A stretch of DNA of 64,000 nt from Fasciola hepatica (GCA_948099385.1 CANUEZ040000199.1:2304001-2368000), one strand, 5' to 3'. Positions 22,501 to 34,741 are shown, counted from the first letter of the stretch. The notes: generated from the sequence alone by a model not told the origin. Translations and numbers: made by a program.

Positions 22501-24720
22501 GGGATTCCCGGATATTCCGTTGGGTACTTGCAGCACAAAAGAAAGTATGGCCTTTAGTGGTCGTGTGAATGAATGCCCAGAAAATTTGAATTTGAATTTC
22601 AGGTGGACCCATCATCAAGTAGAGAGTGAAATGAGCACCGAGGCCGATATATGTAATTAATTATTAAAGGAATGCAGTAAAAGGGCGCAGTATTCCGGAC
22701 AGTATCGGAGTAAAGTCGCAAGGGAGAGTATACTGTTAAAAAACTTTCGAAAAAGCACCGACGAAAAAGTGAAAACTTCTTGTTGAAGACGGATATACAC
22801 TTGAACCCATAGCTCAAATGACCCGGAATAATAGCAGAAATATAATACCGAAGGAGTTGCGACGTGCCTTTTGAGGAAGAGAATTGCGCAGATGGAACAA
22901 AATCCTACTTACCACCGAATTAGCGCTTACCATTCATCAAGAGGTTGTGGAAGACACACCCATTAAGGGGTGTATGTAGATGTTAGAGGCTAAAATGTTT
23001 GTGGAACAGGATGTCAAAAGTTGACTTGTGAGTGAAAAACGACTCGGATAAAGGGTTCGTTTTAAGTTAGTTAGTGAACACAAGCTGACAACAGGGTGGA
23101 CGCGGAGGAGTTTATACACGATGGTCTCATGAGGCCATGTGAGCGTGGTGCGTAGAGGATACTTTCAAAACATGTAGATGAATGCTTAACGGGATATTCT
23201 GATAAAAGTCTGACATGGAGCATTTAGGAAACAGCCGGAAGGTCAATAACTTGTCATACTTATAGTTCATTTCCATCAAAGGTTTAAAGAAATTGCCTTC
23301 AAAGTGGTCTTCGGCATAGATGCTCAATCGTGGGAGAATGATGGAAAAAATGGTAATAGTAAAAGGTGGGTGAAATGGTGTTCAACTATTGGTTTATCGG
23401 AGATGACTCCAAGACTGGCAGATAAAGAATACAAATTTACAAAGAAGTGGGCATCATACTGGTATTTATGTTTTGATATCTGAAGGAATCAACTGGAATT
23501 AGTACATCACTGGAACCTTCGAAAAGCGCAGATAATTGTGTCACTGGGTACTTTTGGGAAGGTCCAACCTGGGACTTTTTTTGGGGGGGGGGACAGATTA
23601 TTGGGCTGCCCAAATTATGAGTGGTTGATTCTCTGCTAAAGGTATAGAAAAGGCGCTCAGTGGATTGTGGTGCAGGTGGCCGGCCATGATAGCCTAGTGG
23701 AACAGCTGCAGAGCTTCACAGGTGAGCGAAGTGTGATATAATTATGGATTTGTCTGGATACGTTTGTGAATAGCATGGGAGCATCTAGAGTTGGTAACAA
23801 AGTGGATGCTGGAGTTGGACATCTAGTAGACTGATACAGTCGTATAAAAGTAGTTCATGTGAATAGCTCTCAGGAATAGCAGGCGAGTGCATGGTTGTGT
23901 GTGCCGGAGAAGATCTGACATGGTAAGCTGAGGAGGCAATCGTACTATTTATGTCCTAGATTGTGGATACCTCATTACCCATGCTGCTGTCATGAAATGC
24001 GAATGCCTGAAAGACAGGAGGTGCAGGGACATAATACAATGGAACAGAGCTGGTGTCACGCAGATGAAGCGCTGGAAGGAGGGTCATCTCCTGTTTTGTG
24101 ATATTGTTGGCAGGTGAGAAAAGGTACTTAAATGATGGCTGTTTACATAAATAGGGTGATGACATGCAAATTGCCGAATGGATGAATGGTCTCTTCAACA
24201 GTATAACTGGAATTTTGACATCCATAATGAAGATATCTGAACAATGAAACGATTTAATTTATTGAAGTACAGAATCCGGTAACTGGACGAGGTAGAATGA
24301 GAGTAAACGTGGGATCATTTAAGACTGATAGAAGACAAGTCGGTGAAGATAAAAGTCAGTAGTAGCAAATTGTAGGATAGGTTTCTGGGCCGAGCGAGCA
24401 TGTGTGCGTAGGTCGATTTGAGACTTGAACGGCTGTAAGGTAGATCTTGCTCAGGAAAGTTGGAGGAGGTGACGGGTGGCAGCAGTACGATGCAGGGGAC
24501 GTTGTTTTCAATCTGCAACTGGTGTTAGTGAGTGGGGTTGGCCGTGGGCTGAACACCTAACCTGAAAACCGATTCTGGTTTAAAGAGGTGCCATCCGCCA
24601 GTCTAGTTGCACTCGCACATCGTTGCAGACGTCCTGCAGTTCCGAACTGCTCCGGCCAATCCAGCGGATCTGACCGCTCCCAGCACTGTCGGGACTGGGG
24701 TGAGTTTTATTGATGGGGTC
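22500..24720 (-). repeat. R1b: E-linked non-coding repeat
   Basis: Purine-rich on the + strand; no genes. 22700-22780 matches 42205-42285 (R1c, same strand) and 24535-24700 carries the conserved block found in every R1 copy. The copy is interrupted on its 5' side by the gypsy LTR at 24822. A T7G10 homopolymer run lies at 23576-23592. Boundaries approximate. Confidence 0.45.
24535..24700 (-). repeat. Conserved block (CB) of R1, copy 2
   Basis: Matches 43715-43915, 54820-55025, 2090-2215 and, reversed, 46235-46440. It is better conserved than the flanking R1 sequence. Key words: CACCTAACCTGAAAA, CGCACATCGTTGCAGA and GCGGATCTGACCGC. Confidence 0.6.
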
Positions 24721-24821
24721 AAACGGCCGTAGTTATCAGGTAGTTCGAAATCAGGCTACCAGGCATCAGTGGATCCGGAATGCAACCAGGGGAGCATTAG
24801 TTAGGCAGCTTGCAAATAGCT
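24721..24821. other. Short spacer before the gypsy LTR
   Basis: About 100 bases between R1b and the LTR, with no match noticed in the window. Confidence 0.3.
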
Positions 24822-25129
24822 TGTAAGGTTGATTAGACCTTACTTCGCGGTTTCCTTAGTAAACGCGTGCTTCGGTTCTTTGTACTGCGTGGACCACCTG
24901 CACGTTACTCTAATGTGCGGCACTGCACAAATATGTTAACCAGAACAGTATTCTCCACGACCCGTGAGAACGAGAAGGCGATTGGGAGAGATAGTGGTTA
25001 GCGTGTATTTGGGAGCGTGCGTGAGAGCGTGCGCAAGAGCAACGGTCAAATGGCAACCGCGCTTGGCAGTCAGCGTTCGGTTAAACAATAAACGTGGTGA
25101 AAGTATGAACGAAGATGGCAACCGCCACA
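24822..25129 (-). repeat. Gypsy LTR A
   Basis: 308 bp, TG...CA ends (+ strand TGTAAGGTTG...CGCCACA). Compared by hand with LTR C (40830-41137) it differs at 7 sites, and with LTR B (35756-36061) at about 19 sites plus a 2-base gap. The purine-rich AGGAGGAGGCCCC just inside it on the minus strand is the likely polypurine tract for plus-strand priming. Confidence 0.85.
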
Positions 25130-25689
25130 GGGGCCTCCTCCTAGAAGTCCGACGGAGTTGGGCTTCGATCGTGATGGTAAGCCGGAATTATTGGTTGTCC
25201 AGGAACTCCTCATAGCTTGTCCGTTATATTATTGGTGACGTCGAACGACTGCTGATGAGTTTACCGGTGCCTGCACTCTCGAGGTCCGATGTGCGTAGGT
25301 CCAACTGTGTTTTGGCGCCCACGGGTCTCATACGAATGCAAGCCGGAAAATGCCTCGTCAGGTCCATCCAAAAAGACGTCCAGTTGCCGTCTCCAGTACA
25401 AGGCTGACCAATTGTCCCGTTGTCTAGTGAGCGGTTGGCTCCTTGAACGTGCACGGGAGTCAGCCAGGCTACGGATGAAGCCAATGTGACTGTGTAGATC
25501 CGTCTGAGAGAGGGCAAGGTAAACTGGAACAAAATAGCGCCTGAGGGCGCCGGCGGATGTTGGACCGTAATAACAACACACAAACGATGTTCGGTGTTGT
25601 TGGAGTCGCTAGGAGACCAGAAGAAAATGAAATCATAACTACCGATTGTAATTTCTCGGGCCTGTTGGTTGGTAAATCCATGGCGAACT

Positions 25690-27540
25690 CCCCAACCTAT
25701 TGCTACCAGTCGGTTGTAAAAATCGTCACGAAATCGGCGAAGCGGACGGGAGTTCGTAGTTGGCGACCGCGACGGCTACTTCGCGTTGCGGGTGCGGTTG
25801 GAGAAGCTGATGAACTAGCTGCAGAGTCCTCACTAGGTGAAATTGGGGGTGGTTCGACTGGTAACTCGCTCGTTGCAGGTGACTGAGCGGCTTGAGTAGG
25901 TGTAAATTGGCCGAGCGGCTTGCACTCAATGACGGCAGGCTTGAGACGGTCGATAGATACAGTGTCGTGTCGTCCGGTGATATCTATGACAAATGTTTTT
26001 GCCCTACGTTGTATCACCCGAAACGGGCCAGTGTATGGCGTTTGTAGTGATGATCGAACGCCATCGACGCGAAGGAATACGTGAGTAGCGGTTCCTAACG
26101 CAGTTGGGACATAACTTGTAGGCTGTTGTTCACGCGGCGGACTGGCCTTGAGCACTCGCATGTGCTACGTAAGGCGCTGAGCATAGTCACCCTAGTCGAA
26201 AGTCACGGTTGGTGAGGGGGCTACCAACTCCCCAGGCAGACGAAGTGTACAGCCATATACTGGTACGGCCGGTGTTGTGTGTAACTCCTTCTTAACGGTA
26301 CTACGCAGGCTTAAGAGTGCTAATGGTAGTGTTTCACTCCAAAGGGGGTTACCGTTTGCTCGAATGGCGGCTTTTAATTGCCGATGGAAACGCTCAACCA
26401 TACCATTGGCCTGGGGGTGGTAAGCTGTCGTCTTAACGTGTTGGCAACCGAGCATAGCAAGCAGGCTGCCGAAAGCGCCGTCGAAGTGTGGACCACGATC
26501 GGTAGTCGCTATTTCCGGGCAACCGAAATGACTAACCCAACCGGTCAGAAAAGCTTTCGCGGCCTCCTCCGACGTGGGACGAGGAATAGGAATGGCCTGC
26601 TGCCAGGGAGTAAAGCAATCCACGCATGTGAGTATGTAAACGTACCCAAGCGAAGGTGAAAGTGGTCCTACGAGGTCGACGTGCACATGATGAAAACGTG
26701 TTTCAAGTTCTGGGAACCTGGCTAACGCAGCCTTAGTGTGCCTGTTGGTCTGAACACGTTGGCACTGCAGGCGAGCACGAGCCCATTTGCAGACATCTCG
26801 TTTAACGTTATGCCAAACAAAACACTCAGTTATCAGTTTCATCGAGGCCATCACACCCGGGTGAGCCATATTGTGGAATGTCAGGAAAGTGGGATAAGGG
26901 TGGGCAGCAGGAACTGCCGGCCTAGGGCGACCTTGAGACACATCGCACACGATGGTATTCTGGGAAGTTGGGACAGGTACTGTCGTCAGGCTCAAAGAAC
27001 CGTTTTGTCGAAGTTGTTCGATGTCAGGGTCCATAGTTTGGGCCTGTGCCATTGCGTCCAAGTTGACGTTAGGTGTCGGTGAAAGACGTAGTTGATGTAC
27101 GAGTGATAAGGCGTCTGCGACGGAATTGAGTACTCCAGAGACGTGTCGTATGTCCACAGTAAACTGTGAGACAAAGTCTAAGTGGCGAATCTCGCGTGAT
27201 GAGTATCGATCGGAAGCTGACTTTAGTGCGTAAACCAAAAGCTTGTGGTCTGTAAACACCGTAAACGAACGGCCTTCGAGTGCATGTCGAAAATGACGGA
27301 TTCCCAAGTGGATGTCTAATTACTCCCTATCAAATGTGCTGTACCAAGATTCGGTGGGTTGTAGGCTTTTGGAGAAGAGTGCCAAAGGTTGCCAAGAATC
27401 GTCCACGAACTGTTGCATTACTGCTCCAACCGCTGTGTCCGAGGCATCAGTCACTACCGAAATGGGAGCCAAAGGGTCGTGGTGGGTAAGGAGTGCTGTG
27501 TTGGCGACAGCATCTTCGACCAAGGCAAATGCGGCCCGTG
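25690..27540 (-). pseudogene. Gypsy copy A pol fragment: RNase H, integrase, GPY/F
   Basis: RNase H part (about 27540-27100): TDASDTAVGAV and FTDHKLLVYA, with a stop near 27320. Integrase (about 27010-26190, in the open frame 27307-26192): H-x3-H of the zinc finger, VDLVGPL, TDRGPHFDG and NGMVERFHR, giving the D-D-E triad; the first Cys of the usual C-x2-C is Arg. After a stop at about 26190 the frame 26161-25703 holds a GPY/F module (YTGPFRVIQRRAKTF... VSIDRLKPA) typical of many gypsy integrases, then a proline/serine tail. Non-functional because of the stops and truncation. Confidence 0.75.
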
Positions 27541-27542
27541 CC

Positions 27543-27660
27543 GTGGTCCATAAAAACAAACAGTTCGTAAAGACACGTCAATAGTGTAAGCAAGTGAGTG
27601 ATGTTAAGAAAAACACTGAATCGCAAAGGTCTTAGGGGGATTTTCCACGACCGGTCGTTA
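27543..27660. other. Junction sequence
   Basis: About 120 bases between the broken edge of gypsy A and the first recognisable codons of F1. Nothing identified. Confidence 0.3.
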
Positions 27661-28930
27661 CATGAGGTGCGCCACGGACTCAGATCTTTGTGCAAGCACA
27701 AAACAGCCGGACCGGATACAATCCACTTGGCCACTGTTCAGTCTTTTTTCTATATCCTGTAAGGGGCTGCTTCCCACCTGTACGAAGCGTCTTCAAGGTA
27801 GGGTGTGGTTCCAGGGGTTGGGGCAAGGCCGCTGTAGTAGCTATTCATAGGACACTATCCAGACAGAGGGCGAAGAATTATATACCGGTCAGTCTAACAC
27901 CAGTGCCGTGAAAGTCCTTGGAAAGTAGGATCAGAAAGCAACTGTGCCTGCTTCTGGTTAATAACGACCTACTGACAAGTGCACAACATAGATTTGTTAA
28001 AAATAATCGTGTTTGACAAACCCACTGCTGTCCTTAGACGAGGCCACAAGACCAGTGAATGAAGGTACGATAATGGGGGGTTGTTGTTTGGATTTCAGTA
28101 AGGCTTTCGACTCTGAGAGTCGCCGCCAGCCGGTCTATAAATTGCAGATTCTTGGGACGGGCGAGAAAGCGAGATTGGGTGGCACACTTTCTAAGTAACC
28201 CTTGCTTCTGTGTCTAGGTGGGCGATAATCTATCGAGACCGGAGAGGGTCACCAGTGGTGTGCCGCAAGGTCCATTACTGAAGCCTTTGCTCTTCCTCTT
28301 TCATATAAATGACCGAGCGTAAGAATTGGGTAACCGGGGTTTCATCTTTGCAGACGGTGTGAGGATAGCGGGAAGAGATTTAGCATAGGACATAAGGGCG
28401 GTGCTCTGATGGGCAGAGCGATGGGATTTACCGCTGAATCTCGACAAGTGTCGAGTCCTGACCACTAACAGAGATGAAACGAGCATTATTCCGTTTAAGT
28501 GTCGGGGGTAGAAGACCTAGGTGCAGTCATGGGCGCCCTGTTATCGCAAGGATAAGGATTGCTTGGAGGGGGTGCAGCGACATACAGCTTGAATGATCGG
28601 CGGTCGGAGGAGGAACCTCACAACCAGCGCCCGCAGGATTTCAGTCTCTTCTCTTTGGAGTGGACTAGAGGCCGAGGTGACCTAATAGAAACGTTCAATA
28701 TCATAAAGGGTCTGTCGGATATAGACATGGGTGATTTGTTCGTTCCTGTCCCTTAGGGCGGCACCAGGGGACAGTCTTAAGCTGTAGATGGTAAACTGAA
28801 GGCTGGAAATGGGGGTTAAATGTTTTACAAATAGGGGTGTGTACCCAAGTGGAATAGACTGTCAGAGGATGCTGTTGTATGCAGCAATGTAGCAACCTTT
28901 AAGAAGGCCCCAGATTCACGCTGGAACGCG
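27661..28930 (+). pseudogene. F1: second LINE family, reverse transcriptase remnant
   Basis: A heavily frameshifted plus-strand RT of a second Jockey/CR1-group family (SR1-like by general look). Recognisable in order: CASKTAGPD-like start (27680), NYRPVS-like (27870), LLTSAQHRFVKN (27965), LDFSKAFDSESRR (28090), VTSGVPQG (28250), LLFLFHINDR and a damaged FADG site (28290-28360), NLDKCRVLT (28440), RGDLIETFNIIKGLSD (28670) and a C-terminal FKKA (28895). No endonuclease is seen, so it is 5'-truncated or lost. Dead copy. Confidence 0.65.
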
Positions 28931-30520
28931 GCTTCCTCATAGCTAGCTGTGTAAACGAGGGATGAGGTAGTGAGCCTCTTGTATTTTTGTCAATGAACTT
29001 GCCTGCGAAAGTGATACTGCCTCGCAAGTACAGCCTTTCAGACAAAACATCCAGTGCAGCGTCTTTGGGAGCCAAAGAGACTCGCCGGACATACAACGAT
29101 CTGGAAGATCGACTGGTCTCGGCCACTTTCGTCTTGTGGAAACTGAACTGAGTCTACTACTGTTTTTGAGGAAAACTGACTGGTCCCTTCCACTTCATTT
29201 CTCGCGGAACCCTTATCTGGTACCCACCACCCCCTACCATACTATTCTTATAACCGGAGGAATTGACCGTGAGGTGTGTGCTGCTAACGGCTGCGATCCA
29301 AAAAGTGGTTGGTTATAGCCAGGTATTGAAGAAGAGTCTTCTCCTCCAATAGTCGGAGTTTAGACGCATGCGCGATTTGAGGACTCGGTTCCCATCCAGC
29401 GAATGGAAACTCAAAAAGAAAGCAGTTGATGGGTTTTAGTAATTATATTGGTTGCCCTGCATAAATGACAGAATATGGGAGACAGAGCTAGCTGATGGTC
29501 AGAGCTGACGAGCTGGAGCGTGCCTTGCCGCCTGCGTAGAGTGACGTAAGTTTGAGATGCTATCGACTAAGCCGGTACCAGGTTGACTTAAACAAAACGG
29601 ACTTCAAGCAACCAGTCGATTGGAGGAACCGAGGCTAAACCGAATTCCTGACCTATCGAAGAGTCTGGTCAACGGTTGCTAAGCCAGTTGCGTATCTCAA
29701 TGGATGACTGGTGAGGATCACCTAAATATCCTACAAGGTTTCTAGGATAGGCTGATGTGTCCGACCGAAGATCATAATACCGCACTGGTTAAATCGGGTC
29801 TGGATGAGTGAAAGTACCTTGAAGTACTTTTGTCCGGACTATGAGCCACTTTATGTGACCGAGAAAAAAGATTCGAAAAGGAAGATTGCCCATAGCTAGA
29901 GGAGGACCTGCGGGGCGGTTGTCATTCCCAAGTAAACCTAGGTGAAAGTACCCATTAGTAAAAAAGGCTCGCCTAGGCTTTAAGCTCGCAGTTGCATTTA
30001 GTGAGTTTGGTGACCGCGAAACCGCTATAGGAGCACCGGGAGATCCAGGAAAGTCACCAGTGCAAGAACGTGGACGTTCAGGCATCCTACTGTCAAGTCC
30101 TGGAACCGAGTTGAATTGAGTCTGAACCCTGTTCCCTCTGCGGAGTAAACAACAGAAACACAACGCAAACGCAGATGTCGCAGTCCGGTGGGATTCGCAT
30201 CGAAGCTTGCTGGTGTAAGTATCTGGAATACTTTATTGACTTGAGCCTCATGTCTTGTGACCGATATATGGTCACGAATGTTGCACTCCCATTCCTCTGA
30301 AGGCACTGTCCACAGTGAGACACTGCATGATGATACGTATATTTTGTTTTTGTTACTTCCCCCGCCTTGCCCCGCCCTCACTTCTCTTTACCCTCTTTTC
30401 GGCTCGGTGAATCCGACAGACGATCAAAGACTTCCCCGAGGACCGGGACAATTGAGCTCAAGGCTTCGAACCCGTGTAGTACTTCAAGACTTCACGACTA
30501 GAAGACCTAACCTGACCTAG
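28931..30520. other. Unassigned spacer between two F-family copies
   Basis: No convincing gene or repeat partner. Candidate frames at 29136-29318 (+) and 30163-29789 (-) lack any recognisable motif. The end at 30520 is the abrupt 5' edge of F2. Confidence 0.35.
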
Positions 30521-31341
30521 TTACAGGCCGGTTAGCTTGACTTCAGTACTGTGTAAGTGCTTGGAGCAAATAGTCAGGAAACAGATCCCTAGGCATTTGA
30601 TTCAACACAACCTCATATCAAATACTCAACATGGGTTTGTGGCGGGACGATCCTGTCTGACTAATCTCCTGCTGTTCCTCGATGTGGTAACCAAGCGTCT
30701 GGATGAAGGGCAATCGATTGCGATCTGTTACTTGGACTTCAGCAAGGCATTTGATTGTGTGAACCACAGATTTCTGGACGCCAAACTGCAGTCTATGGGA
30801 ATTGTTGGAAAGGCAAGACAATGGATAAGTAGTTTCTTAGCAGGGCGAACCTTTAGTTTTGAGGTGGGGAGTCATGTTTCAAAACCGGAAGGTGTAACAA
30901 GTAGGATGCCACAGGGCTAGGTGCTCGGCCCTCTGCTCGTCCTCATCTTCATCAATGACCTGGCACTTGGGCTTACGAACCCCACCTTTATGTTTGCCCA
31001 TGACATCAAGATAGCTGGAGTAGATATAGAACTTGACGTGTTAGCAGTACAAAACTGGGCACGCAAATGAGACCTTCCACTAAACCTCACCAAGGGTCAA
31101 TGCTTGACCACAAATACAGGGGCTAGTTGGAATGGTGTGGGTTCGTTGCAAGTGGTCTCGCAGGTCAAATACTTGGGCGTTGTAATGGACAACAGCTTTA
31201 AGCCGTCAAAGCAGTGCACCTCAGCAGACTATACGACCAGGAGAGAACTCTTTTGAGTTAGATCCATTATGTCGTGTAGAGATCCGGAGATTTTCGTTCC
31301 CATATATCAGGTCATAGTTAGGCCGCATGTGGAGTACTGCG
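30521..31341 (+). pseudogene. F2: LINE reverse transcriptase, first part (split by insertions)
   Basis: 5'-truncated F-family RT starting at YRPVSLTSVLC. Motifs: QHGFVAGRSCLTNLLLF, CYLDFSKAFDCVNHR, VTSRMPQG (then a stop at 30918), VLGPLLVLIFINDL, FMFAHDIKIAG (second position A-H-D, normally A-D-D), NWARK-stop-DLPLNL, VKYLGVVMD, and RPHVEYC up to the BEL insertion point at 31341. The first 380 bases are open. The reading continues precisely at 35432 after the BEL element. Confidence 0.75.
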
Positions 31342-31700
31342 TGTAAGTCGAATCTCGCAAATCGAGCAACGCGTAGCCAATTCAAACGAATCCCAAAACC
31401 AGAACAAGATTGATTCGTAGTTTCTACGGTACTAAATTGAAATGCACAAAGGATACAAATATATACGAACCTCAAGTATGCGGCCAAATAGACTTCACAG
31501 TAAAACCCGAAGGTCCAAAGCCCCGTGGCTCAAGCACGACAGTCAGAAACGGTTCAAGGCCAAATTCAAATGTCTCACATGGATAAACAAACGTGAAAAT
31601 GTGTGGTGTATGAGCGAGCTTTCCAAGATAATGTTAAATATAGTCAAATTCACAAAGCACGTTGAACATTTAGAAGGATTTTCAGTATTCGTTCGTTACA
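31342..31700 (-). repeat. BEL/Pao 3' LTR
   Basis: 359 bp, TGTAAGTCG...TTCGTTACA on the + strand, same as 35073-35431. Just inside it (31701-31730, minus strand) lies AAGGATTTTGGCCGGCGG, a possible though imperfect polypurine tract. An 87-codon stretch is open on the antisense strand in both LTRs. Confidence 0.95.
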
Positions 31701-32515
31701 CCGCCGGCCAAAATCCTTCCGCAAAAATGGTTGTCTAAGGTTCAGGAAGGGGTCATGATTCTCACCCTATCTACCTTTAACTTATTGTCAGTGCCTGTGG
31801 ATACTAACTTCCTGTGTCATCTGAACGTGAAACAGGTTTTTGCCGTAGTCATCATCGCACAATCCATAAGGAATCAATTCCAAATCCCGCTGCACAACTT
31901 GAGATTGACATATTCATCAGGAGACCGGCGCATATAGTCAGACGCACGATGAAGATGAAGGCTTCGCAGAGTGAAGTGTTTCGCCGCACGAAATAAGTCT
32001 AAGCATCACAAGCAGTAACCCATTGCAGCAACTGGTTAGACTAATTTTGTTTACAAGCATGAGCGCAGAAGTTGAACGCAGGTGCAACGCCTAATGAGAT
32101 ATCGCGTAAAATTGACAGGTCACGAACCAGTGGAATTACATAAAATTAACGCACCAAATCTTCCGAAAGAAATGAAAACCGGTTTTTGATTATGAATAAA
32201 TTTCGAAAACAAGTGTACGGCGGACAGTATCGAAATACACATGAACACGGAGATTGATCGAATACTGGCATCTATCAGAGTATTTCAAAGTTTTTCTGTG
32301 CACAAAATATGTGACAATCAATATTGTATAAAATGTAAATAAATGTTCTTCTTTAAAGATAATAATAGTTTCACAATGTGCTCGCAGCTAGTATGCCTCA
32401 CCTGAACTGTTCAAGTGAAATACTGGTGAATTTCTCCTCTTCACCTATGTGCGCGCTAGATAGAAACTGGAACTAAGTACATTTGCAACCTTTCAGAAAA
32501 AATGGGTCCAGTTGA
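31701..32515 (-). other. BEL/Pao 3' non-coding region
   Basis: About 815 bp between the Gag-Pro stop and the 3' LTR, with no long frames. It is the place where RT, RNase H and integrase would lie in a complete element; no remnant was recognised. Confidence 0.5.
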
Positions 32516-34741
32516 TTAGTTGTAGGGCATGAAATGCAATAAAGTGCTGAGTAACTCGGAGCGAGGCGATCTGCGAGCTACTTTGTCTTTTGTATGTGGT
32601 TTCGAGCTCGAATCATCAACATTTTCCTCGCTGTTTCCTGCTACGAGTGGATTAACTCTCTGATGTCTCGAACACGTTCTTCGTTTCTTCCGTTTCCTGT
32701 AATGTAATACAACTGTAGGATCTGTCCGATAGGCAAGGCTCAGTTCGGCGGTGGTGCAGTTCTCTTTTAGCATTCGTGCTACCTTAAAACCCAATACCAG
32801 TGCAGTCGTTTTGAGCTCGTTTAGGAATACTGACTTCAGCTCAGCAATTTTTGTTTTGGCAAAGGGTACTTTGTTTCGCCGCCGGCCATGCAGTTCCACC
32901 CAGGTACCGTACACTGTCACTCGGTCGGCAAATTTCAAGCTGCTTTGGGTGACCTGCTGGTGTCCTTTTTTGAGATATTTCAAAAGCCTCCGGGTAACTT
33001 CTCCTTTTCTCAATAAGTGACTTGACGGTGGTCTCTCGGGTATAGCAACTTCATGTTGCCCACTGTGAAGTCCCGTCTTTGAATTCGCCATCGAAAGCAC
33101 CGACTGATCCTTCCAGTGAACTTCGCTTTCCTGAGATGGACCGTTGGATTCAATATCGAAAGGCTGATCGTGTTCTACAGAGGCACTTCTCTCAGCAACA
33201 TTTGAGCAATATATTGATACCGATTGTTGAAGTTCGCTCGTCAGGGGTCCGAGAAGTGTCCAGCCTAGTATCGTTCGCGTAGCGAATGGTTCTTTTCGAT
33301 TGCTTATGCTCTGTTCAAGCACCCAGTGAACCTCTGGTACATTGCATCCAATTAGTATGTCGACGTGGGGGCTAGAAACTTCTTCGAACTCTATGTCCCT
33401 GAGATGAGACCATCTCTTGGCGATCGATCTAACAGAGTCGACTGGTCTCATTGGCAAGCTGTCTATTGCAAAAGCTTCCGGAATTTCTACGGTCTCCTTA
33501 TCAGATAAAGACGTTAACTGCAGGGTCAGCCTCTTAGAATTGCTAACATGACCCCCTGCAATCGTGCTGATAGTGAGCAAGGTAGGCTCGCCTACTAGTT
33601 CACAGCTTTCTACAAGCTCGCGAGTAATCAGCGAGGTATCCGACCCCGTGTCCAAAAATTCTTTGACCCTCCTCAGTCCTTTAGGTGTCACGATACCGAC
33701 AGGTACGATGCCTAATCTTGCCGGTTTGAAATCATCATGTCCCGTTGAACAGACAATTTTGGGTTCATCTGGCTGAATAGGTCTATTGTTGAGAAGGCCA
33801 TGCAGTAACGAGTGATGATTACCCAAGCATCCGTCTTGGTTGCATTTCACTCTTAAGCTGCATTCAGAGGCTCGATGAGAGTTGTTCAAACACATAAAGC
33901 ATGAGCCAATCCTTTTTACTGCGCACCACCGATCGGGTACACTCATCCCATGAAAGGTCGGACAATCTAGTAACCGATGCAGGGAGTTGCATAGCTTGCA
34001 TTCAGCTGACCTCTCGGGTTCTTGACTTATCATGTGCATGTTAGCCAAAGACTGGGTTTGGTTACAGTCCTTCTCCACAATTCGAGATGTTGGTTCCCTT
34101 CGCGCCAGTCTGCAACTTTCGTGTACGATTTGTCCAAATCGGCTGTTGGCGATACGGGATTGACGACCTATGAACTCCGTCAAATCGTTGAACGTAGATT
34201 CCCGCTCAAGCATATTTATTTTTTCAGCTTCTTCTGCCCATCGGCTCTGTAAATCAATAGATAGACATCGGACAATGCATTCCTGTGTGTGCAATGCATT
34301 CAGATCAGACTGGTATCCTAAGTGCTCCAGTGCTATACTGCAATTCTGCATTTTTATCACCAAACTCGACAGTGATTCAGCCTTGCCCTCAGTCCTTTTC
34401 GCCTCCAATAAAACACTATCAATTAGGCTTCTAGCCACCTTGAATGGTTGTCCAAACAAATCTTTCAGGATTCTGCGCGCCCTGATGTACCCCATCGGTG
34501 GATCAAGCATCGCGCAGCCTTCGATAGCACTTTTGGCTCTCCCACGACAGTAATGTAATAAATACAAAAACCTTTGACCAGGATCTGCAACTTTGCACTC
34601 AACAAAATTTTCGAACTGTTTCATGAATATACAGTATTGCTCGGGGTGCCCGTCGAAGTGGGACAGCTCCACTCTCGGCAGGTCAAGAGCCAAAACCTCG
34701 GTAGTTTCAGGCTGTCTCAAGGGTTTATATCCGTCGATCAC
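32516..34741 (-). CDS. BEL/Pao Gag-protease polyprotein, RT-less
   Basis: Open for 741 codons. In order: a DUF1759-type Gag core (about residues 20-190, with LPRVELSHFDGHPEQY and FVECKVADPGQRFLYLL); CCHC-type knuckles near residues 245-310, including CFMCLNNSHRASEC; and a DUF1758-type retropepsin near 360-500 with the active site FLDTGSDTSLI, DILIGCNVPEVHW and ILGWTLLGP. Next comes a stretch like the spacer before the BEL RT (about 530-600; HEVAIPERPP, LLKYLKKG). Then, instead of RT, there is an unrecognised Lys/Arg-rich tail of about 130 residues. The first codon of this open stretch is GTG, so it is probably entered from the upstream Gag frame (35100-34738) by a -1 shift. It is the longest intact frame in the window. 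Confidence 0.85.
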   Translation of the reverse strand: MIDGYKPLRQPETTEVLALDLPRVELSHFDGHPEQYCIFMKQFENFVECKVADPGQRFLYLLHYCRGRAKSAIEGCAMLDPPMGYIRARRILKDLFGQPFKVARSLIDSVLLEAKRTEGKAESLSSLVIKMQNCSIALEHLGYQSDLNALHTQECIVRCLSIDLQSRWAEEAEKINMLERESTFNDLTEFIGRQSRIANSRFGQIVHESCRLARREPTSRIVEKDCNQTQSLANMHMISQEPERSAECKLCNSLHRLLDCPTFHGMSVPDRWCAVKRIGSCFMCLNNSHRASECSLRVKCNQDGCLGNHHSLLHGLLNNRPIQPDEPKIVCSTGHDDFKPARLGIVPVGIVTPKGLRRVKEFLDTGSDTSLITRELVESCELVGEPTLLTISTIAGGHVSNSKRLTLQLTSLSDKETVEIPEAFAIDSLPMRPVDSVRSIAKRWSHLRDIEFEEVSSPHVDILIGCNVPEVHWVLEQSISNRKEPFATRTILGWTLLGPLTSELQQSVSIYCSNVAERSASVEHDQPFDIESNGPSQESEVHWKDQSVLSMANSKTGLHSGQHEVAIPERPPSSHLLRKGEVTRRLLKYLKKGHQQVTQSSLKFADRVTVYGTWVELHGRRRNKVPFAKTKIAELKSVFLNELKTTALVLGFKVARMLKENCTTAELSLAYRTDPTVVLHYRKRKKRRTCSRHQRVNPLVAGNSEENVDDSSSKPHTKDKVARRSPRSELLSTLLHFMPYN

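Larger units (their letters stand above)
24822..27542 (-). mobile_element. Gypsy copy A (CsRn1-like), 5'-truncated
   Basis: Minus-strand Ty3/gypsy remnant: 3' LTR (24822-25129), polypurine tract, integrase C-terminal part, integrase and RNase H. Alignment with the complete copy stops at about 27542, inside the RNase H/RT region; Gag, protease and RT are absent. It is very close to 35756-38440 of copy B, differing by scattered substitutions. The missing part may have been lost by recombination, since LTR elements do not normally 5'-truncate during insertion. Confidence 0.8.

Noticed and set aside
23576..23592. T7G10 run
   Set aside because: Single homopolymer, possibly a sequencing or assembly artefact; no biological signal inferred.
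25289..26659. Plus-strand frames across the gypsy copies (also 37274-37987)
   Set aside because: Shadows of the integrase frame on the minus strand; they recur in both copies only because the DNA is repeated.
29640..29720. tRNA-like short stems near GGTTGCTAAGCC
   Set aside because: No full cloverleaf, and no GGTTCGAATC-type T-loop.
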